Source: Eleginops maclovinus (taxonomy: Eukaryota > Chordata > Actinopteri > Perciformes > Eleginopidae). Taken from it: a DNA stretch of 64,000 bases. A program made the translations under genes and the position numbers. This document shows, in pieces, positions 20,744-34,097 of this stretch (position 1 is the stretch's first letter; every line of letters begins with the position of its first letter). The stretch lies in the NCBI RefSeq assembly GCF_036324505.1, contig NC_086370.1, forward strand, positions 15,960,600-16,024,599. Reading direction: 5' to 3'. A model generated the notes under the pieces. The model made no database searches, was not told the origin of the DNA, and saw nothing but the letters and a program-made list of their open reading frames with translations.

Positions 20744-23714
20744 GGTGGTACTTTTTCCTCCCTGGGTCGGTGGTATCCCCGGAGTGCTTGGTCCCTTTCA
20801 GCACCTTTATTGTGTGAAAACTCAGGTGCTCACCCCTGGCTGTCTCATGCTAGAATAAACGCAGCACAGCACTGGTTGCTGGCGAAATAACCCTCAAAAC
20901 CTCCCCCTAGCTGTGGCCACGCACGCTACGAGCCTGGGGCCTTCCAGAGTTTATTGTTGCCTTTGTGGCAGAGATTAGAATAGCCACGCTGGTGATGACA
21001 AAGCAGAACCACAAAAACAAACAATCGGCAGGCCCGCGAAAGCACTGGGTTGTCATACTCCATTATTTTGGTTCTTAGTCAGCTGCTTTGTAGAGCCCTG
21101 TTTGATATGGCCGATTGGATGGTAGCCCAGTACCAGGACAGAGGGGAACTTTCCTGTAGTGTAAATTGTGTGGACTGTGGAGAACAATTCCTGCTAGAAG
21201 TGGCTAAGTGTTAACATGCTTTGGGATCACTGAAAACAAAAACTGTTGCTCTTTGTTTAGAAGTGTGTGCTATTGTGTTCATTATCTCCAAAGCATTATA
21301 CAAGGCAACCTACAGATATGTATCATATTTGGTAATATGCAGGCATCTTCGCATCCTGCAGTAATTGTGCAAATATAATTGAGTTAATGTCTTTAATTGT
21401 GGTGTTGGGGTAGTATAAATAAAAAACGAGTAGCAAACAACATTAATTGAACTGAGCAACTAAGGGTGTAATCATGATTTAGAAATGTAATAAAGGTTTT
21501 AATTCATTCTTAGAGATAGTGTTGTTTGTTTTAATAAAGAAAAACAATCAAAGATAATGAAATTGCCAATATTCAAATGCGACAAGTGGGGCAATGTTGC
21601 TGATTTGCAGGCACGATAGCTCTAAAGATTCACAGATCCTTTTTTATGACGAGAGCCTCAAATTGTTTTCCTCAAGTTATTTCCCTTTAGTATTTCCATA
21701 CTTTCCCTAACGCATGCGATAACATTTAGCAGTGCTGAGAGAGTGATGAAACAATGAAGAAGACAGAAGAGCTGCTGCTCTACCCAGCCCTCTGCGGGGC
21801 TGTGTACAAGGTCAGTTAAAACGCCTCTAGACAGATCTAGCAAGCTGTCTGTAAAACGGCTGAATGAAACACACGTCAAATGGCTTTACATCATCACTTC
21901 AGCATATTTTGGCCCCAGCAAAGCCCACAGCTCAAGGGCAGACTGGGATAGCTGAGCTGTAGTATGAGATACAAACTACTAAAGAAAAATCTTTATAGAC
22001 ATAATGAGGGTTGAATATTGCTTTATAGTTCATTTTTCATTACAACACTAGATGTATGCTTTCCTTTCTCATTCACAGTTATTTGATCAAATATATATGA
22101 CCACAGATAATGATGAGAGGACCTGTATCTACACCTTCCAACTGTACTTTCATCTTGGAAAATATAACCGTTAGTATGTTTAGCAATTATCACTTATATG
22201 TTCCCACAGATCCAATGTCTATTTAAAGGAAATGTCTTTTTAAAATGTGTTTGGAATTATTTTCGATATTGTGACCTGTGGCAGGAGGAAGTCTGCAGTG
22301 ACGTTTAAGGAATTTTAACCTGCATCCAGTTAGATAGCTGATTTGGAAGTAATTCAAAAGCTATGTGAATTGTTCTGAAATACATATAATATGAAAAGGC
22401 ACCCACAGGCATATTAATACATTCCTGTGTCACACCGAAGTAAACCAAGGCAAATATTTATTTATTATTTCTAAGCTGATATTTACTTGCTGCCACCCAA
22501 ATGCATTCACCAATAAAGACAGAATCGAAGCAAATGAGAAAGAAATTCAGGAGAAAAAAGTAAACACCAGTGAGGAATGAGTTTGTACAAACACTTCTGT
22601 GTCCTCGAGCAAAACCGACTATTTGCCAAGACAGATGGCCTCTATTCAGATATAAATTCCATATAAACAGTATGGATTATGTTTCACTGCTGCTTAGCAC
22701 CCATAACATTGTCACTAATAAACTACACCACTATCTGTCCAACATCAAGCAGGTGCCACAGATTAGAGGGCTTAAACTTATTCTCCATGGCTGAGTTGAG
22801 AAAGTCGGGATGCCACTGCCGTCATTTCCCATCTATATTCATTTGTTACGTGTGGCAATAAATCTGAAGCGTGGATGAGATTAGAAAAGCTTTCCAGTTT
22901 TAAAATGAGAGCCTAGTGTTTATCTTGCAGGTCAAGCCTCCTGGGCTACAGGGACAGACACTAGCAAGGACGAGCAAGCAGCCCCTAATATTTAGAGGGT
23001 GATAAAAACTTAGAAACATGCAAGGGCTTTCTCATCCCTCATGATCCAAGGGAGTGATATATTCAAAAGTGTTTTTATCCTCCGGTGTTCATTATAAATG
23101 ACAGAACAAGGGGTCTGCTTCACTCCTGACTCTTGGTATCCATTATTATGCTTAAACTGATCGTTTATATCAGCCAGCCCTCTGCACCCAATGTAAAAGG
23201 ACACAAAAAGCTATCTCGCCTCTACTGGCAGATGATTGTCAGAGGCGATACATAAGCCAGCAGTGTTAGCTTTTCATCACAATAAGGAATTGATCCTACA
23301 ATGTTATCACAGTGTCTGATCACCTTCAGTTCAGCATGGTTAGACACAGAGATATGTTGGCAACAGCTCTGTCCATAATTGTGTCCAGACCAGAAAGCAG
23401 AACAAAAAGTGACATTAATCTCAAAAACTCAATAACTAGTCTCATAGATGATAGGAATGGCATGTCAAAGCTTATGTGTAAGGCAGTAACACTGAACCTC
23501 ATTTCAGTCAGACAACTCACGTGTTTCATTAATATGTTGAATAGAAGCAGTATATATTTTGAGTTTGGCGTCTAGGCTCGGGCCTCATCACTCCACATAT
23601 TTACATAGAACATTGAGTGATGATCGGATAACTAACTCCCCGAGCCTACAGGTGGAAGCTGGGGTGGAAGCTGGGGTGGTGGTGGTGGGGCAGGTGAGCA
23701 TCGCATACGTGAAT

Positions 23715-23751
<37 letters not shown>

Positions 23752-25099
23752 GGTGAACGCATTAGCAGCGTGGAAGCAGCAGCAGAATTAGTGAGGCAGA
23801 GGTAGGCACATCTGGCAGCAGATTCGGGGGACTATGTTTGGTTGGTTGCAAGAGTGGTGAGGGGCGTTATATGCGAATGTATCATTGGTGCTCGAGTTGA
23901 CCGCCCTGAAATAGCTTGCTTGGCCCCATTAAGGGCTGATAAAAAATCATTACATTCAGACATGGTTTCTTGTTGATTGGGGGCAAAGATATTCAATTTC
24001 ATACTGGATTACTTTCGCTCAATGCCACTATGCAATCAGTGTCAGGAAGAGAGAACAGCACTTGGGGCATCATGCCACACTCAACACTATGGCTCGCTAC
24101 AAATAATCAGCAAGTACAACCATGTCAGACAATTTCCACAAACAGGTATTTGAACAGGAATATTTATATTTATAATACAGGGTATTGGAAGTTTGTAAGT
24201 CAGTTTGTTGTTAAGAGAGGAGCACAAGGACAAAATAAACTGCATGTTACTATGATGTGACATTGGATTGAATGTGGAATACGTAGACACATTACTTGTT
24301 TTATAAATCACTATGCCCATGGTCTTGGACATTTTCTGCCATGCTGGAGATTTTTTCCCAGAAGGATCACAAAGTAAAATGGTATAACTCTAGGAGTTCG
24401 GAGACATGCTTTGATAAATGATCTGTCAGATTTAAAAACGCACTGAGTGGACGACAGACTGCTGCCTTTATAACTAGACCTAGTAACCCTGGCGTTTTGT
24501 AGCCGGGAGATTAGCATTCGACTGTTGTCATTTTGTTTTGATTGAGCAACAAGTGACTATATTTCACCGAGACCTTTGGACTTGGCGAAATTGTAGAAAA
24601 CGCTGGACTGACCAGAACAAAATAGAGGGGTCAAACTTTGAAAACGTTAACATTATGCAAATTACATTCTGTAACCACTAATTTGCAGTAATTTGCATGC
24701 ATTACTTTGAAATCTCTGCTTGTTCTATTAGGTCATCTTGAGATAAACGGTAAAGGTTAACGCAGCCTTTGATGTGAAGAACATCTTGTTAACATTTTAA
24801 CATCTATAAAGCTGGTGAACTTTTAACACTTTCAGCTCTCATTAACAATGACCACACATGCACCTACCTCTCTCACCCCTGCCATGCTTTCTCTCTTCAT
24901 CTGCGCATATCTCACTTGTAGCAGAAAAGAAAGAAGACGGCATACAGAGGCAACTTCCCCCTCCTCTTCCTACCCCTTTCTTGGAATCCCTCCTGAGGAG
25001 AGCAGAGCGGACCGGCAGCAGATAGAAATCACAGTGCGAGTGTGTGTTGAGGCTGACGTTGAGGCAGAGTGCCCTTCTGTCTTTACCGGTGGGATTTTT
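20744..25099. other. Intergenic DNA between divergent bfsp1 and prokr1
   Basis: Shared upstream region of two genes transcribed away from each other. The first few hundred bases above 20743 should hold the bfsp1 promoter, but I cannot name a sure TATA box or lens factor site. A short CAG tract is listed separately. No convincing coding exon or RNA gene was seen. Confidence 0.5.
23715..23749. repeat. (GCA)n trinucleotide repeat
   Basis: Nearly twelve uninterrupted GCA units lie in intergenic DNA. They are preceded at 23651-23690 by a short GGTGGAAGCTGG tandem repeat and GGT units. The poly-Ala frame here has no coding support. Confidence 0.95.
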
Positions 25100-25204
25100 C
25101 ATTATTTCAGCACTTCGGCTCGATATCACAAATGTCACAGAGCCGTCAATGATATATATTTTAAATTGTTCAGCCGAGGAAATTCATTTTTCAACATTAC
25201 CTCG
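25100..25204 (+). other. prokr1: Candidate non-coding first exon of prokr1
   Basis: A consensus donor (CTCG|GTAAGTG) lies at 25204/25205. A polypyrimidine acceptor ending TTCCAG lies at 26095-26100, upstream of the prokr1 ATG. Together they suggest a 5' UTR exon, an intron of about 900 bases, and a second exon carrying 5' UTR from 26101. The left limit is arbitrary because no transcription start can be read from the sequence. Confidence 0.35.
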
Positions 25205-26291
25205 GTAAGTGTTTGATAATCTTTCTTTTAATTTTCTAGGTTTTAGTCCTGGAAACACATTTGAAATCAATGTCAGAGGAAGTGTCTCTATTCATGTAAG
25301 TATAGATTTGAGTGATACATGTTTTTGTTTTTTTTAACTAATTGATTGTATTCACAGACAGTGGTCCCCTTTCTTGAGAACTATAAGCTCAATTATTCAA
25401 TTGAGAGCCCCTGCTTAATAGCTAGACATTTGGTTTCGTAAACTATCCAAGAGCTCTCATTAAAAGTACATTTTTCTTCAAGTTCCGCATTTTCTTTTTG
25501 CATTTCATCGCATTAACATAGACCGTTACTGATCTCCTTGAGCTATAACTTTTTCCATTATTTTAATGAAGTAATACAACTTCTGAGAAGATCACTTAAT
25601 GATCAGTAACATTGTAAAAATAAGCTATTTGAGATCTTTGGGCAATTAAAAAAAAAACATCATCTCTCTTTTTCTGTCTTTTTAACTTTATATGAGCTTG
25701 CCCTTAATTGCTTTGTGTTACTGTATCAATATAAACCTAGTGTAATCTGGCTAAATATATATTTTAATTGGTTTTATATTATACTTTTGCCTTACCTCAT
25801 ACACTTGCAGGGGGATTTAAGAGACCACTTTTGCAGCAAATCAAATGCCTCGTCATTTTGCTGAGTCTGTGATGTTAAAAAAAGACTGTGCCCTCATACA
25901 TTACATTCACGTCTTTGCTGGATATCATTTCCTCACCCACTAACATTTTTTGACATAAAATATCATCCAAATGTCACACATCCCAGCATGATTTATTTGG
26001 CCTGAAGCACTTAAATTTGATATAAACTGTTTTGATCATATATTGTCGTCTTGAACCCTGACTCTGCATGAGTAACGCTGAGGGAACTTTCTATTCCAGG
26101 TGAAAATGCGCTGCCATTCCCAAAGAAGATTCACCCCCTTCAGAATTCAGCTGTCACATAATTGAGCTAGTTTTTGAGGAATTATTGGCACCATGTACCA
26201 GAAAGGATCATAAGCTTTCCCCTGACTTGCTGGACCAAGTTGTTCTTAAATACTAGTCTTTCTAAACCAGAATAAGAGAGTTTGCCAAGAC

Positions 26292-29200
26292 ATGGGCGAC
26301 TCCAACATCAGTCAAATGGTAGCAGCTTGTACGGAGATGCAGGAGAGGCTCCCTCAATATATGGACAGCTGTGAAATGGACTATGGAATCCCTCCTGATG
26401 AGATCCCAGACACCACGCAGGGCCAGGCCTTCTTTGTGGCCACCATTGTTATCGGGGTGGTGCTCGTCTGCATCATGCTTGTCTGTGGGTGCGGGAACTT
26501 CATATTCATTGCCACGCTGACACGCTACAAAAAGCTCCGCAACCTCACCAACTTGCTCATCGCAAACCTTGCCATCTCAGACTTCATAGTGGCTGTTGTG
26601 TGCTGCCCGTTCCTAGTGGACTACTATGTGGTGAAACAGCTCTCCTGGGATCATGGATTACTGCTGTGTGCCTCCGTCAACTATCTCCGGACGGTGTCAC
26701 TCTACGTGTCCACCAATGCATTGCTTGCCATTGCAATTGACAGGTGAGTGTGTAACTTATTTTATATGTCTGTGGCTTTGAGCAATAAATCGATGAAGCC
26801 GCAAAAACCTTCAACCGTTGTCTACAGAGATTTAAATCAATAAAGCTTTCACTTTTTTAAATCTGGCAATATTTTCTCCTCAAAGAACATCACAAAATCT
26901 ATAATAGTCAAGCCTGTTTTTATCTTTGTTGATTACGACTCAAGTTGTACATTGTCTTGCCTATCCAAGATTTCCTTTTTTATTGGCAAATACAGTTAAC
27001 TGACTTGTAGATTAAAGCAGGAAACGGAAACCTACAATAAATATTTCTTACATTTTAATAAAGCTGAACTACTTTCAAGTTTAATTGCAGTGGTTCTACT
27101 CCATACTGGTGCTTACTTTTATCACTGATCAGTCACTTTCATGGCACAAACAGGCACTATACATTAATTCAGATATGTCTTGATGTATAACCTATTAAAA
27201 TAAATGATTTGTGTTTTGTGCACACTATCAGTCATGCTTCAAAGGCTATGTAAATAACATGCTTTAATTCATTATTAACTGTTAATTAGCCTTAAAGCAG
27301 TACCATTGCTATCTGTTCAGTATGCAACAGGTACAGATCCTCTCCTGATTCATTTGTATACCCTTTTCAGTCTGTGCCAGTCACATTATTTATTTAGTCT
27401 CCCTCTGGCACATGCTGAAATATACTTCAAAATACATCAAACACAGAACGGTTTGACGAGCAAATGATGCTGTTTTACATACCAAACCAGAGAGACCCTG
27501 ACAATCCAAGCCCGGGTGCTTAAAGTCTGATGGCTATCAAACTATGCCATCATTTTCTCAACTAGAAAAGTGTGAAGTTTTGTGAGCCATGATTTGGCAA
27601 ATTATGCCTTGAATGAGCGAATGGCTCCATTTTAGAAATAGACAATCTCAAACACTCTACTGTCAAGTCTGGTGAATGAATCATGCAGGTCTGCGAGGCT
27701 ATCACATTAAAAGAAAGTCTGTCCACAGAGAGACAGCTGACTAAGTACCTATAATAAGGCTTTAGTAAAGGTTCCTGCTACAGTAAGTGTCTGTAGGAAC
27801 ACATTTCGCAATGATGAAACACACAGACTGAATGGATTAAAGATCACACATTTGTTATGTTAAACAACAAGTACAGGTCAGTTTTAGATATCAAACCAAC
27901 CCTCAAAAGTATTGTCACCTAGTATAATTTAAAGTAGGATACAATTCAATTCAATTCAATGGGATACATTATATCAAAGTTTAGGTTTTGGAAATCACCT
28001 TCGAGGATACAGATAAATAGCTGTTGATAAGAGAAGGAACGGGAATCCTGCCGCATTAGTGATTAATGTTAAAATCATGCTTAGAAGTAGGCTATAAGCA
28101 GGATGGATATTGTGTTAACATTCAGAATTTAGGTGGGAAAAGACAAGGGGAGTAGAAGACATATTAGAGTTATAGAACCATCATTTATTTATGGAGCACA
28201 TTTATATATTTGAAAGGTTTAGGGAACATTACACTATATACACACATTCTAAAAAGGCCTTTTTCACAAGACATTTTATATTCTCCCAGTAAAAAAAAAG
28301 CACAGGTGCAAATGATAAAATGAATTATGGCTGGTTCCTGCGTGCTGTTCCTCACTACTGTCACAGCTTAATGGGACACTTGGATATGACGAAGCCATTG
28401 TTAATGTGATTAGAAACACCTGTGCCTTTGCTTCTTCAACAATTAAAAACGGTCTGCCGTGATAAAGGACTATATTCAAATACACTGAAAAAGGCTCTTG
28501 GGAGTTAGAAAGCTTGATAAATCATGCTAAAGATTACGACCCCTTGGGAGAGCCACAGATAATCCATACTGTATTGCTGTTACATATGGCACTTCCTGTC
28601 ACAATTAATGTCATTAATTGCCTGGTTAATTGCCTGCACCTGTGTATTGGATATAAAGGTCTTACATCCAAGGTTCTGCAGGCTACAATGAGTCTTAGAG
28701 AGTCAAATGGTTACTATTGAATTTTGCCTTTCTTGAAGGATACTAGCAAATGCTATTACTCTTTTTTATTTATGTTTCTCTCTGATGTTTTGTTCGTAGA
28801 AAGTTCAGTTTTCTAAACTTCACAAAACACTGACTTCTACAGAATTTAAGTCTCCAAAATTCAACTCCCCCCACTACCTCCACTCCATATCAATGCACAA
28901 TTAGGATGTCAGATTACTAAATTACAGTGTACTGCACACATTAATGTAGGGTGACACCTACGTGTGTGCAGGGAACATTCAGATAGTTCACAAGGACGCT
29001 TTTTAAAAATGCAATATGCCTTGAGATTTAAATATAATATGAAGGCTGTGGCTGATAATGGTTTATTGTGCCAAGTAATCATTATAAAACACAGTATTGT
29101 CCATTCATAGTCCCCCTGGCACAGTGTGAGTGTGTCTATTATGGAGAATCCACAGGCATGCTGCCAAGGTAATGGGTAATCTTTTACTCCTTAGTTGATG

Positions 29201-31264
29201 TTTATCCGTAATTTACTCAGTCTGCAAAAATAAATTGGTAAAGTTTTCCAAGGCGATGTTAATGGTAATACTGCAGCAGAAAACTCTATTGAATTGAATA
29301 GTTAGTAATTTAGACAAAAATAATTGTATTAGCGGCTATTTGAAAATCACTCTTTGCTTTTTCATCAAATTAACCATTTATCTATGTAATAAATAATTGT
29401 AAATAATAACCAATATTATGTGTAACTGCAATACTGTGTTATTCTGAAAACTGTTTTACGTTGAAACTGTTTATTTTGTAACCGGATGTTGTTTTTAGCC
29501 TCAGATAGCATGTAGCTAATATTGAATTGTATATAGAGGGAGAAGGACGCGTGGAGTTACATACTAAACACACCGCCCCTACCTCTCACTCATTGATGCT
29601 GCAATAATACTATTGCGTGTTTAATAACTAACAAACCTCAGAAGGATTACATAATAGAGTATCATAGGTGAGAGCTTCGTGACTACGCTAACAAGATGGC
29701 GACGGTGACATCACGGGAGGACCCGCCCCCGACGACGTCAGCCAATAGAAGTCCGGAAAACCCCATGTGACGACAAGGGGCCAATAGGCTCCAGCATCCC
29801 ACTACTAACCAATGAGAGGACGAGACCGGAGCTCGTCTTATTCTGAAGTTGTTTATTTTTATGACCGGAAAGGGATGGTTCTATAAAATATGTTTGTATT
29901 GTGAAATCGAGCTCTCTTTTGGACCGCTAGACAGTAACTACTGATGAGCTCCACTCATTCAGTGGCCTGTGGACGCATGTTCCGATATATGAGCCACAGC
30001 TGTGAAACTTTTGTAAAACCTACTGCTGCATCCTTTTATTAAATACTCCTTTTAAAACTTATCTGAGGAGCTTCACTTCGTTTTCTTTTAAATCTACTCC
30101 TGGACTTTGAATAAAAGAACATCCCTACATCTATCAATTAACAGTTTGTTGATAGCTCCAGATTGCCCACATTAAGTGCAGTATATATCAATAAGAATCT
30201 CATTAAGAGGACGCTCTGTAATGATGTGGCTGATACACTTTTTGAATATACTTGTTAAACTTTAATGGAGTGTCTGTGAACAAGTAACGCAAACAATAAT
30301 ACATCTAAAAGGATTGAGGAGCGAGAACAAATACATGCTTTTGTATAGCTGACACATCAACATTAAATATGAGCCTCTAAATCTTGTTGCCTATTGGACT
30401 TAAATCTTCCATGAGCGACACATCTATTTGCCATTTGACTTAACATAAAACTCAGACTGCTAAAAACGTTCATTTGACTGCATTGTATTAGGAGTTTATT
30501 CCCTGCCATTCAATCCAACAATATGTCTGTGTTCTTCCAGGTACATGGCTATAGTCCATCCTCTGAGGCCTCGTATGAAGTACCAAACCGCCTACTGCCT
30601 CATCACAGGAGTCTGGATTGTTCCTATTGTGATATCAATTCCTTCTGCCTATTTTGCCTCAGAGACCATGTATCCTCATGGCGGCAACTCCCCAACAACT
30701 CACAAAGTCTTCTGTGCCCAGATCTGGCCTGTAGACCAGCAAGCCTACTACCGCTCTTACTTCCTGTTTGTTTTTGCCGTGGAGTTTGTTGGGCCTGTGA
30801 TCATCATGGTTATGTGTTACTCCCAAATTTCCCGCGAGCTCTGGTTCAAGAATGTTCCAGGTTTCCAGACGGAGCAGATAAGGAAGAGGTTGCGTTGTCG
30901 CCGCAAGACAGTGATCGTCCTGATCGGGATCATGACCGCGTACATCCTGTGCTGGGCCCCCTACTATGCCTTCACCATAATACGAGATTTCCACCCAACA
31001 CTAATCTCCCGCCAGAAGAACTCATTGGTAGCCTTTTACATCATCGAGTGCATCGCCATGAGCAACAGCATGATCAATACCTTCTGTTTTGTCACCGTCA
31101 AGAACAACACAGTTAAGTACCTTAAGAAGATTGTACTGCTGCGCTGGAGGTCCACGTATGACCCTGGAAAGACTGTGGATGAGATGGATGTTAGGACTTC
31201 CTCCATGCCTGTTACAGAGGAGATTGAATGCATTCATTCGAGGTGCAGAGAAGAAATTCTTTAA
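26292..31264 (+). CDS. prokr1: Prokineticin receptor, most like PROKR1
   Basis: Seven-helix class A GPCR for prokineticins (Bv8/EG-VEGF), acting at the plasma membrane. Two coding exons, 26292-26743 and 30541-31264, are joined GT-AG inside the Arg codon of the DRY motif, as I recall for this family. The product is 391 residues (human PROKR1 393). The N-terminus has an NIS glycosylation site. TM1 follows from about residue 46 (GNFIFI at its end). TM2 contains NLAISD, TM3 ends [12 protein letters not shown]6 has CWAP and TM7 has NSMINTFCF. Cys in LLCASVNY and in [12 protein letters not shown] can form the usual extracellular disulphide. Intracellular loop 3 carries [20 protein letters not shown], a family hallmark. 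The tail keeps PVTEEIECI and then extends to [13 protein letters not shown]1 rather than PROKR2 is an inference from plek lying next to it. The 3.8-kb intron holds a candidate solo LTR. Confidence 0.94.
29385..30131 (+). mobile_element. Candidate solo LTR in the prokr1 intron
   Basis: A 747-bp block begins TGTA and ends TACA, with the 4-bp word TCTA directly on both sides (29381-29384 and 30132-30135). Read left to right it has the order of an LTR. First come several CCAAT words, an AAGATGGCG word and a CRE-like GACGTCA near 29690-29780. Then a TATAAAA word at about 29883, and ATTAAA or AATAAA words near 30041 and 30110. GC content jumps at 29690-29830. No gag, pol or env sequence is present, so it would be a solo LTR. 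The class cannot be told, and a 4-bp match can arise by chance. Confidence 0.45.
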
Positions 31265-31642
31265 TCATTTAGATTTCGGCTGTTGAGTTACAAAAACATT
31301 GACAGTGATGGGTTTGATATTCAATAGTTCTCTTGTGTTTAGATCACATTTTGGGAAATGATCAAGCACCATGGAGATAAAGGAAATGTTCAAACCTATA
31401 CATTGATTAATGGGGCAACATAGCTCAAACTTTGTCAGTATTAAATACAGGACTTTCACTTAAGGTGTTATGAGAATATAATTGTTGTGTACACTGTGAC
31501 ACTCCATTACTGTTAAAAGTTGTAGCATGTGTATAATCTATGACATGTAAGACTTGTAAATACAGCTGCTACTGTCATAATTTATCTACGATGTTCACTA
31601 TAGTTGCTGATTCTACTTTTCGTATTGCTTTTATCTTGTTTT

Positions 31643-31648
31643 AATAAA
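31643..31648 (+). terminator. prokr1: Candidate poly(A) signal of prokr1
   Basis: AATAAA lies about 380 bases after the prokr1 stop codon. Another AATAAA at 31765-31770 and further hexamers near 31910-31935 could give longer 3' ends. Confidence 0.45.
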
Positions 31649-32076
31649 GATTTGAGCAAGGTCAATTTACTAAAATGTAAAGATATCCTTTTATTGACCA
31701 TTGCTTTTGCATTTTAAATGTGTATTTTTAGGGTCATTTTTGTTTAGAAAATGCAGGGTTTTTCAATAAAGATGTAACTTTGTGGAATGTAGAAAAGGTA
31801 TTTTGAATGTCCTAAAAGGAAAATATATTTTCTTGGTTAATTGTCCTTAATATAATTAATATATTGCATGCTTTCTTGGTAACTGAACATATTGTATGTG
31901 CTCATGGTAATAAACAATGGGACACTGAAAATAAAGCTGTTTCATTTATTAACTGTACTTCAATTTTATATGTAGCCTATATATATAGCATTGTGACAAC
32001 AGCATGCAAATTGATCACCGTTAAAAACACTGGGGTCGAATGAATGCTGCATGCTGCCACCAGCTGATTGAAGGAA

Positions 32077-32125
32077 ATGTAACAATGGCAATGGGTAGGC
32101 CCTATACCCATTGCCATTGTTACAT
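32077..32125. repeat. Perfect hairpin, 21-bp arms and 7-base loop
   Basis: Bases 32077-32097 are exactly complementary in reverse to 32105-32125, with the loop at 32098-32104. A second near-palindrome centred on 32144 (TTACCCTATAC then TATAGGGTGACC) follows at once and includes the end of the outer transposon. The hairpin could be the remains of a miniature inverted-repeat element or a folded RNA. It is 21 bases from the transposon end. Confidence 0.85.
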
Positions 32126-32859
32126 GTTATATGTTACCCTATACTATAGGGTGACCAAACGTCTTTTGCCCGGACATGTCTTCTTTTTGGTAGCCGCCAT
32201 CAATTCCGACATACCCCCATTCCGACATTGACGTCTAATTGTCGAAGTGGAAGCAGTTCCATTGTTTTCAAAGCTCCCACCACTCCGACAAAAAAAACGT
32301 CCCGTCATTCCGACATTAGGGCCATTAATGTAATAAGGGAAATGGGTCCTATCTTGCAGTAGCCTATTTGCTTGCGTGCTTTCTGTAGTCCGTGTGTAAA
32401 AAAAACATGAAATCTTATGAAAGCATTCTACACTATTAATGTATGGGGTGATGCAATCCGTGCAGCCAGGGTTCGGGTGAGTGAAATTAGGGGGAAACTT
32501 GGCTTGGTGTCAATTCCTCTAATGCTGACGTTTTAAATAAATCTGCTCCAATACCTTGATACCTTGACACACACTCGGAGACAGTAAAAAAAAGTCCTAG
32601 CTGCAAAGCGTGTTTTGATGTGCTCTCGTTGCTCTCCTGCACACAATTGCGTGCGTGCCAAGCAGTCGGCCTAATACACGAGTCCTGTTTTACAGAACAA
32701 ATAGCCACCTGGCACCTGCGTTGCAGTTTAGCTCGTAATAGCCTACTGTATGTAGAAAATAGAATTATCACTAGGCCAAAACTGTGTACTGATTCAAAGG
32801 ATGTTTTCTCCTCCAGTAAACTGCATAAGTATGTAGTTGTAAGCGGGTGGTTTGAGCGC

Positions 32860-33062
32860 AAGACGATGGGGGGCGGGGTCCCGCCCGCCTGCCGGCCTAG
32901 ACGTTGCAACACACCTGTGTTGCATCTGTTGATTGGGAATGGTGGATGGGTGGGTGCTGGGAATATAATGGGTATGTTTGTGGTGAGACAGCAGGGCAGG
33001 GAAAGGAGATACGATTGAGCTCCACGCCAGAGCTGCCGTGCCAGGACGTGGGTGAGTTTTGT
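32860..33062 (+). promoter_or_regulatory. GC-rich, promoter-like segment with a splice donor inside the MULE
   Basis: A GC-rich run (GGGGGCGGGGTCCCGCCC near 32868) is followed by a TATAATG word near 32966. An exon-like stretch ends in a good donor, GGACGTGG|GTGAGT, near 33052. An AAATAAAAG poly(A)-like word follows near 33626. This could be the element's own promoter on the strand opposite its transposase, or captured host sequence. No protein was recognised. Confidence 0.25.
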
Positions 33063-34097
33063 ATTGTATCCGTCGTAAGTTGAGATCAGCCTAAGAGATA
33101 AAGATTGTTGCGTGTTGCGATTACTGGTCTTTTGACTCCGTTATGCCCCACTTTCGGCGGCCGAGGCGAGGAGGCCAGCGTATCAGGTAGTATTGTGGTG
33201 TCTTTCTGTTTTCCGGGGAATTGGCTTCCCCGGCGGGTTTCTCTGTGTATGTGTGCATGTGTGCGCGAATGAGCGGGGAGAAGAGCAAGCTCATTTGACG
33301 TGCGAGATCTGTACAGAGGAATAGGAGGGGATAGCCTTGGCTTGCTGTGCTATTGGGTTGCTGTGGATGCCTTCTGACTTTTGATGTCTTTTAACACTGG
33401 ATTTGAGATTATGATTAATTTAACGTGTTTTATCTGATTGTACTTTGCACATTTGAAACGGCTATGAATTTATTGTATTTATTGCTAACTTATCCATCGT
33501 CATTCCCTGTGTTTATTTCCTGCCTGTTATTTATACAACTATTTATAGCACGTAGCACTTAACATTTGTGTGATGTCATGTTTGGGCCATTGCTCTCTTC
33601 CCCATGTGCCTTGAAAATAATGAGAAATAAAAGTCTTTGCCTTTTCATAAGAAATTGTGCGTGTGATTGATTCAGTGCCCAGATAACTCTGTCCTGATGA
33701 GGTAACCTGCAGGGGGCAGCATTTAGGCTGCATTATAGCCCCTTTACATAGTGGCTAGGCTCTGGGTTATGTGTCATTGTTTCTATTCTCACGTCGTAGC
33801 CTATCAAACATTTCATGTTTATCAAGACAAAAAATGCCCCTTATGAGGAGGAAACTTATCATAGGCTATATCAGACAATGAATGGAGTGTCTATCTTTCT
33901 GCTGCCTCTTCAGAACCATGGACAGCTGTCTGAATAATACGCACAAAAATCGAAATACTGTTTGAAAAAGAGAACAAGTATTTACTTTATTTAACCAGCC
34001 GTTACACACAACAGCTCAACATGAAACATCACAGCAAACATGAACCAAAACAAAACCAAAACCATAGCCTACAAAAACCGGCTAATCCACTTTAGGC

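Noticed and set aside
24848..25216. 122-codon open frame upstream of prokr1
   Set aside because: It runs through the candidate 5' UTR exon and its donor and resembles no known protein. At most it is an upstream reading frame.
27945..27960. ATTCA tandem units in the prokr1 intron
   Set aside because: Only three or so copies of a pentamer, too short to matter.
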